Shown here piece after piece: positions 57,335 through 64,000 of a stretch of 64,000 nucleotides of DNA. The first letter of the stretch is position 1; each line of letters opens with the position of its first letter. Below the pieces are notes generated by a model. It saw only the letters and a program-made list of their open reading frames with translations, had not been told where the DNA came from and made no database searches. The translations under genes were made by a program, and so were the position numbers. The DNA comes from Gonatopus flavifemur (lineage: Eukaryota; Arthropoda; Insecta; Hymenoptera; Dryinidae). The stretch spans positions 496,001-560,000 of the forward strand of contig JAFFJZ010000048.1 in the NCBI GenBank assembly GCA_018340375.1. Direction: 5' to 3'.

Positions 57335-59486
57335 TGGCCAATCGATTGTCCTACACTTTTCCCAAATGAAATATTCTCAATGGACATTTTTCCCAAAAAT
57401 TATATTCCCAAGCAGTCGCATTTTCCAAAAAAATTTTCCCCAAAAACAGGTCATTCCCAATGGATATTTTCCCAGTGAATTCCGTTCCCATTTTTTGTTG
57501 ATATTTCATTTCAATTTTTAAATTGAGCTCTGAAAGGATGTTTTAAACGATTGAAGAGTGGAACACACTTTATAGAGCAAACTTCATCGGAAGTTTTGTT
57601 GTTCTCAGTTTATAACCAAATTGTCCGTTGCTATAAAATCACTTTCGAAATTTAATTTTAAATCTTCTCAAGTAATGGCTGAACTCGTGAAAGCAAAGAA
57701 AGGAGTCTTCTTGCATATTAATAATTTTTTATATTATCAACATTCTGGGTCATGGGGCGATAGAATTTATTGGAATTGCCGAAGAAAGGGCGAATGTTTG
57801 GCTCGAGCGATAACCTCTGGGACAAAAGACAACATTATCGTCCATAAAGGTCCGGAGCAATCAGCACACGCTCATGCTCCAAATGCCGAAGAGATTCAAG
57901 CATTGAAAATTATGGAACTCATAAAGCGCAAGGCTGATGAACATCCGGAACAGTGTTCAAATTCAATTTGAGAAGTGTTAGCGGAACTTCCTGATCGTGT
58001 TAACCTGAGCAAAGCTCTCACCCGGGAACGTCTAAGAAAATTACCGTCAAATCCTACAAGAATTCAAGATTTGAATGACATTCCAGATCGTTATAAACAT
58101 TCTCTCGGTGGTGCGAATTTTTTATTGTACGATTCTGTTGACGACGATACAGTTGAAGAGAGAATTCTGGTTTTCGCTACGGAAGAGAACATACGTCGTT
58201 TATTCGACAGTAAAATATGGTTTGTAGACGGTACGTTCAGCACAGCGCCAAACATTTTTTTTCAAATGTTCGCTATCCTCGGGGCTATTACACAGAGGGA
58301 TTGCAAAGGGAACGAGGACGATATTGCATTGCCTTATGTTTATTCCCTTTTGGAATCGAAGACAGAGAAGTCTTATACGCAAGTTCTGGATGCTATGAAG
58401 AAGAAGGCACATGAAATGGAATTGCAAAGCTCACCTGATGTCGTGATGACAGATTTTGAGGTTGCAATTCTAAACGCGATGAAGAGGATGATAGGAGATA
58501 ATGACAAAATCAAATGTTGTTTTTTCCATCTCAGTCAGTCTGTTTATCGTAACATTCAAGTAGAAGGGTTACAAGCTTTGTACAACAATCCTTCGACTTC
58601 GGTAAAGAAAGGGGCACAAATGATATGTGCGTTAGCTTTTGTTCCTGCAGATGACATCCCAGATGTGTTTGAAACCTTGCAACCCAGCCTCGTCGAAGAA
58701 TTAGAACCGATATATAATTATTTTGAGAGGACCCACGTATCAGGAACACTTGGACGAGCACGTGGACGAGCCGTGCGTCCACGATATCCACCAACATTGT
58801 GGTCTCAGTACGATTCTGTTCTGCAAAAGAGAGCTTGTACCAACAACGCGTCAGAAGGGTGGCACAATATATTTCACTTGGTTGTGGGCAAAGAACACCC
58901 CAGCTTGTATACTTTTTTGACGGAGTTGGCAAAGGAACAAGCGGACACAGAAATAATGTTACGAGAGATAGAGTTGGGTCAGAGAGTTAGAAGAGGCGAA
59001 GACAACGAGAGAATAAGAAGGGAGAACCAGATTTCAAATATCGTACTATCGTATGGTGATTTTCGTGATAGAAATGATGTAACCGGTTACTTACAACTCA
59101 TTGGCTTCAATGTTAAATTTTGATCTGTATTGTACATTTCAATCACTTCTGATATGTTCTTTTTGATTTAACTACATGATTGATGAAATTTAGATTGTAT
59201 ATTTTGATCAATTTTGATATGTCCTTTTGGATGGTTTTAACCACTCTGGATATGATATATAATTGTAATGAATTTTTTTGACGCTTCTGATAAATGTTTA
59301 TTTTTGATAAATTTTGGGAAGAAGTATTTTGGGAGATAGTATTGTTTGGGAATCGGATATTTCGGGAAATGGCGTTCTTTGGGGATAGGATATTTTGGGA
59401 AATGGTGTTCTTTGGGAATAGTACATTTTGGGGAAAACGGCCCTTGGAAATAATGGATTGGGAAAAGTGACTCCCTACCGGCCAAT
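57335..59486 (+). mobile_element. MULE transposon (about 2.15 kb), CACTTTTCCCAA-rich TIRs
   Basis: Left end GGCCAATCG...CACTTTTCCCAA; right end, inverted, ATTGGCCGG...CACTTTTCCCAA. Both sub-terminal regions (57350-57490 and 59320-59465) carry tandem TTTTCCCAA / TTGGGAAAA units about every 18-28 bp, a likely transposase-binding array. The single gene between them is the FLYWCH-MULE frame. A target duplication (8-10 bp expected) was not clear. Confidence 0.75.
57675..59123 (+). pseudogene. FLYWCH zinc finger + MULE transposase, one in-frame UGA
   Basis: From the ATG at 57675 the frame is open to 57968, meets TGA (57969-57971) and then runs open in the same frame to the stop at 59121-59123; 483 codons in all. 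The N-terminal part is a FLYWCH domain (FLYY, YWNC, a second Cys and a final HAHAP). The rest is a MULE catalytic core: FVDGTF with the first Asp, VMTDFE with the second, a CCFFHLSQ stretch, and NNASEGWHN, which could supply the Glu. Only one inactivating change is visible, so the copy is young, or the UGA is read through, or it is a sequencing error. The TTG at 57621 and GTG at 57975 are not likely starts. Confidence 0.88.
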
Positions 59487-60366
59487 CTGGTTGCATGAGG
59501 TCTCAAATTGAACATAATTGAGTTGCCAATGAATATCATCAACGTTGTTACTAATCAATTTAATAGTTTGAGTGCAACGAACCGAAATATGTGGAAAAAT
59601 TCATGTTTCCTAAGAAAAATGAAAATAAAGGAGTGACTTTTTTGCCGAGGAAAAATGGAAATCATGAAAATATGTTCAGTCACGAATTTTCTATGTGAAG
59701 TTCGTATTCTTACGAAGAAAACAAGGAATTTACAAAAGAAAATTCATGGAACATTACCGAAGTTACAATCCTTTATGTACAAGTACCAAAATTCAGCTTT
59801 TTCTTCATCTTTGGACTCGTATCTTATTCATAGCATATACTCAAGTTTGATTGATGTGATTCATCTTTATTTCAATATTTTGATATAACATGAGTTGGAA
59901 ATAATTTTAACTCCTCGATTGTATTGCGAGACCGATATATCGAAACGATATTTTCAGTATACCCTGGTTTATTTTGTGTACAAGACCAAGGTGATCCATT
60001 ATTCCGTTTCATTATGTGCAAAGTCTAAGATAAATGCGTTGAATAGTCCATTGGAACATGCAAGGATCAAGATAATCGATTATTTATAAAATTTCGACGA
60101 TATATCGTTCGTAGCCTTACTTACGTCAGTTGTGATCGCTTATACTCGCGAAACTTAGTTTATCATCGTGGTTGCTTGAACCAATCAGCTAGCTTCATCG
60201 GCTTCACACAGTCAGTTGCCGCAAGCTGAGCTAGAGGATTAAACATGGCTTAGGTCGCGCCTCCGATTGAAGGAAAAAAATATAATAAATAGTCATATTT
60301 TATTACGAAGGGCCTTGTCCGATTGGTTTTCCTGGACCTTCCTGCGTTTTTTTTTCATCCACTAGA
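59487..60366. other. Unassigned spacer
   Basis: AT-rich; two frames of 64-77 codons show no family features. 60100-60290 is less AT-rich but has no recognisable gene. Confidence 0.3.
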
Positions 60367-60440
60367 AGTTCAGTAATATTTAGATCTATAGAATAAACAT
60401 ATTACTATTCACTTAACCTCCAAATCGCTCTTCTCTTAGC
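60367..60440. repeat. End fragment of the 29691-30104 MITE family
   Basis: CCTCCAAATCGCTCTTCTCT followed by TAGCG corresponds to the right end of the palindromic MITE; the rest is missing. Confidence 0.6.
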
Positions 60441-60574
60441 GTCCCGTGTAGAAATTAATTCTTGGAAGCAGTTTGGGCCAAACTGGGCGTCCTCATTTTA
60501 CTTCAGGCCCTGTTTTGGTTACCCTATAGGGCCTAGACAGGTTTTCCCCTGTTGAAAAAAACCAGCATGGTCTA

Positions 60575-60675
60575 ACATGGAACCATGTTGGTCCCACGTC
60601 GATTATTGGGCCACTCATCATGGTCAGTATGGTGGGTGGCCCAATAATCAACGTGGGACCAACATGGTTTCAATT
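60575..60675. repeat. 101-bp palindrome within a TTGGTCC-rich block
   Basis: AACCATGTTGGTCCCACGT pairs with ACGTGGGACCAACATGGTT around a short loop. Further CCAACTTGGT units extend to about 60780. Probably the core of a MITE of unclear ends. Confidence 0.7.
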
Positions 60676-61070
60676 GGACCAACTTGGTCCCAGCTGCGTC
60701 AAGTTGGTTGCATCATACAGACCATGATGGATGGCCCACAAACTGATAAGAGACCAACTTGGTTCCAGCCAATGCCAGTTACAGACCATGAGAGCAGTTA
60801 AGTCCGATTCAACGAGATTACCCCCTTCATCACGATCTACACAATTAAATTTCTCTGGTCGGCGGTTTCACTGTGTGTGTGAGATTTCTACACAGATGGA
60901 TGTGATGGAGGGGTTAATATTAATCCCAACAAAAAAATATTCATATCCTAATTGTGAAAATTCATTATTTGAACGAAATATTCTGCATCAACATTGCTGG
61001 CATTTTAATTATTTTGTTGAATATTTCGTATGAACACTATACCAAAACAGTATACAAATACTGTACACTA

Positions 61071-62688
61071 CACGGAAAGAACTCTGGAGCTACCGTAGTA
61101 TGTGAGCCCGTCGCACTATAGTAGCTTGGCTGCCCACATACGAGCACAGTGTCGCTGTGTACTAAAGTTGATTCGGCAGTCAGCCAATGTGGTATGACAA
61201 AGCGCCGAACTGAATTTGCTCCTGAGCCATACCATCGTGGTATGACACGGGAGCAAATTCAGTTCGGCGCTTTGTCATACCACATTGGCTGACTGCCGAA
61301 TCAACTTTAGTACACTGAGGAAAAAAAGTCATTACATCAAAGAAATACATTTTTTTGAATCTGGCCCTCATTGAACTGAATACATGTCCTTTCAAACAAT
61401 GATGATTCAATAGAAATAATGAATTCTTTCGTTAAATGAAAGATATTATCTTATTGAATCCAGTTTCCTCCAATCCAAGAAACATTTTATTGATACAAAG
61501 ATTAATTCTTTGGATTAGTCAGACCGCGAAGTGCAAGGCATGATTCTAATTTCATTCAAAAACGATTGAAAATTCAATAACTTATTTCCTCAATTTTATT
61601 ACGTCACGTTTTGTAGGAAAAGCTCGAATTTTCAATTCAAGGTGTACAAATTTGTTAATAACAACGTTTTCGAATCAATACTATACTGCTTGGAATGAAA
61701 GTAATATTTGGTAAGCATGATTTTGTATTTCTTCAAATCCACAGGATGATTTTTATATTCAAATGATTTCATTCATCGATATGAAAGTATGTGCAATTGA
61801 TTCTAAAGAAAATTCAGTAAGATAAAGAAATGGATTTTCGAAATCACGTTACGTTTTAGTTACTTAGACGACTTTCGGTTGGTTCTCGCAAGGTGTAGTC
61901 ACTTTCTCACAAGTTCTCTTTCGACAGTATGGTTTGTATATAAAGAATTAATCACTCTGTCTTCTTAGTAAGTATTACTTCATCCAAATAAATATTTCTT
62001 TCAGATTATGGCATTGAATTACAGGTCCCGCATGGAGTGATAGTAGGCACTATTCGCCTAACAGACGGCATGACTGAACGATCAATGAAGTCTCATTTGA
62101 TCCAAAGTGCTCAGAATTCCCGGTTATCAACAGATTAAAGGAACACCAGAGTGGACTATGAAAGCTTTACAAGTATGATAATCTTTTTTTACAGAAAAAA
62201 TCTGATATTGTGCTCAATGACTCCTGAAACATCATTTATTGAATCAGGATGGAATTCACGAAGTCAAAAAAGAACATCTTGAAGTTGATGATTTATTTCG
62301 ATGGATTGAAAATTTTCCTAGTTGATTCAAAAACTTTCTTTTTTGAATGTTTGAGTGGTTTCATTCCTCCGAAGAAATAATTAATTGAATCAGAGTAGGT
62401 TTATTTTCACCGAAGAAAGGGTATTTGATTCAAAGAAATGTTTCTTCAGGCTCAAGAATTTCAGATTTGAATACATTGTTTGCATGAATACTCAGATTGA
62501 TAAGTCCCATGGAATGATTTCATTGTCACTATTGGATGAATTCATTTCCTTGGCCGGAAGAAATATTCATTACGGCCATGACTTTTTTTTCTCAGTGTAC
62601 GCAGCGATACTGTGCTCGTATGTGGACAGCCAAGCTACTATAGTGCGACGGGCTCACATACTACGGTAGCTCCAGAGTTCTTTCCGTG
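61071..62688. mobile_element. Palindromic element split by another, CACGGAAAGAACTC ends, TA duplication
   Basis: Arms of about 85 bp are near-perfect (GAGCTACCGTAGTATGTGAG against CTCACATACTACGGTAGCTC) with TA on both sides. Just inside the left arm is a separate perfect palindrome, 61155-61312, centred near 61235. The element is broken by the 61313-62597 insertion; without it, it is about 330 bp. Confidence 0.85.
61313..62597. mobile_element. Nested element, CACTGAGGAAAAAAAGTC ends, TA duplication
   Basis: 1285 bp ending GACTTTTTTTTCTCAGTG. The TA duplication is confirmed by the other arm of the host palindrome, which shows the empty site. The interior repeats ATTCAATNGAATAAATGAAA-like short units; no transposase. 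Confidence 0.85.
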
Positions 62689-62828
62689 TATATATTTCGA
62701 AAATATTCCATTTTATTCGATTGAAGAAGTTGGGAAAAAAATAAGGAAATTTGGCGAGGATGAGGAAAACTTTCCTAAGGGTATCGTTTAGTCAATGTTG
62801 AATCATGGATGAGTCAAGCAAGAGCTAT

Positions 62829-63519
62829 CCCTGGTTAAAAGGTCCAATAGAAACCGATAAAAACCGATTCAAAATTAATCGGAATGAATAGGGTCAATCG
62901 GAGAGGCTCAACTACCGATTCAAGATGAATAGGAATTAATGGGAACGTGGTATATATAGGATTGAATCGAGGATTTACCGATAGAAAAATATTTGTTTTA
63001 TTGGAATTAATATGACTTTTAGTGATCAATCGGTTTGTATGAGAGATATCTAATTGAGAGTTTGAAAATTTCTCCATTTCATGAGGCAAATGGTTTTTAT
63101 CGGGAATTTCCATGACCTAAAGCTATTGGAACCGATCGTAAATGTTACGTAATGGGAAATTTAATCGGTTTTTATGAAGAATGTCCAATTCGATTAGAGT
63201 TCGTACAGATTTGATCGGTACTTAGGTTTTAATCGGATTATTCTACTATCCGAATTCATGGGGAATAATAGGACCATTTACGGATCTGAAAATTGAATAG
63301 GATTGAATGAGAAATATCCAATTCGAATTCAGAATTCCTTTCAGTGGATTAAATCATCGGTTTTTATCAGAATTTTCGGTGATTTCGGTCTATCGGAACC
63401 AATGGGAAAATTGTACAAAATTCAAGACTTACTGGGTTTCTATCCAGAATATCCAATTCGATTTGAGTTTGTTTATTTTATTGGTCAATAGGTTTCAATT
63501 GGATTATTCGATCATCCCA
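62829..63519. mobile_element. CCCTGGTTAAAA element with AACCGATT repeats (right end unclear)
   Basis: Starts CCCTGGTTAAAAGGTCC after AT. The body repeats AATCGGNNTNNATNGGAT-like units. The same start recurs at 63862, so at least two copies lie in direct order. Frames on both strands here are translated repeats. Confidence 0.5.
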
Positions 63520-63761
63520 CACTGAAAAAAAAGTGGGTACAGACAACGGTGATATAGTTGATTCAACGGTAGAATACGATTGGATATATCCAACTGAATC
63601 TGACTGTTGCCTCAACTACATGCACTGTTAAATCAACCATCATGGTGTCAAGTCAACGATTATACTGTCAATCTGACCGTCTATTCGTTGACTTGGCTAT
63701 GATATTCAGTTACCCTAACAACAAAATATAATTGATTTTCGATGAAATTTTTTTTTCAGTG
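63520..63761. mobile_element. MITE, CACTGAAAAAAAAGTGG ends, CA duplication
   Basis: 242 bp closing AATTTTTTTTTCAGTG, CA on both sides. Sub-terminal TTGATTCAACGGT-type units resemble those of 5831-6724. Confidence 0.8.
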
Positions 63762-63861
63762 CAATTTATGGGAAATAAAAGGAATATTTACGGGATTGAA
63801 TATTCAATAGCATTGAATGAGAAATGTCCAATTCAATTTTAGACTTCATTCCACCGCATTA

Positions 63862-64000
63862 GCCCTGGTTAAAAAATCCGATAAGATCCGATAGAAACCG
63901 ATTCAGAATTAATCGGACTGCATAGGATCAATCGGAACAGTTCAATCCCCGATTCAAAATCAATAAGAGTTTATCGGAATCTCTTTTCTATAGGTTTCAA
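63862..64000. mobile_element. Second CCCTGGTTAAAAAATCC element, cut by window end
   Basis: Matches 62829 onward in direct orientation (AAACCGATTCAGAATTAATC). Only the first 139 bp are in the window. Confidence 0.6.

Noticed and set aside
58531..58932. 133-codon minus-strand frame
   Set aside because: Antisense shadow of the well-supported MULE transposase.
57975..59123. Separate 382-residue gene starting at GTG
   Set aside because: It is the in-frame continuation of the FLYWCH-containing frame after one TGA; GTG is not a likely animal start.
59143..59542. Two 100-117 codon minus-strand frames with repeated PKEHHFPKYPI-like peptide
   Set aside because: They are translations of the TTTTCCCAA repeat array in the MULE right end.

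Overview
Organism and character: this is AT-rich, intron-containing animal DNA, almost certainly an insect. The lipase, M13 peptidase, mariner and LINE all look like insect versions; a hymenopteran is my guess but is not proven. Very little of the 64 kb codes for host protein. Most of it is miniature and foldback DNA transposons inserted into each other, up to four deep. Layout: 1-2.4 kb holds tail-to-head foldback elements, one with two exon-like cassettes in its loop. 2.4-10.4 kb is nested terminal-inverted-repeat (TIR) elements. 11.8-13.7 kb is a non-autonomous hAT with a perfect 8-bp target-site duplication (TSD). 14-17.3 kb holds three more TIR elements. 18-19.3 kb is unexplained sequence with an internal duplication. 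20-24.5 kb is a decayed minus-strand LINE cut by three DNA elements, one a 2.6-kb foldback carrying a small split reading frame. 24.6-26.1 kb is a complete seven-exon secreted lipase gene (minus), the best host gene here. 26.4-38.8 kb is again elements, with a three-level nest at 31.6-35.7 kb and a giant palindrome at 36.2-38.8 kb. 38.9-40.3 kb and 56.2 kb hold exons of an M13 (neprilysin-type) metallopeptidase on the minus strand; they fit one gene with a roughly 16-kb intron. That intron holds a 2.46-kb hAT, an intact mariner (52.1-53.4 kb) and many MITEs. 57.3-59.5 kb is a MULE with a FLYWCH-plus-transposase reading frame broken by one in-frame UGA. 60.4-64 kb is more nested elements. Common thread: about 30 elements have one of a few terminal motifs (CCCTGG..., CACTGAG/CACGGAG..., CCCAYAYAGC...) and are flanked by 2-bp duplications that are not limited to TA (TA, TG, TT, TC, AC, CG, CA, GA, AT, AA). 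Three of them sit in the LINE reading frame, and removing the element plus one 2-bp copy restores the frame each time. Five elements carry tRNA-like box A/box B modules near their centres, and two or three carry exon-like cassettes. All functional statements are read from sequence alone; no database search was run.
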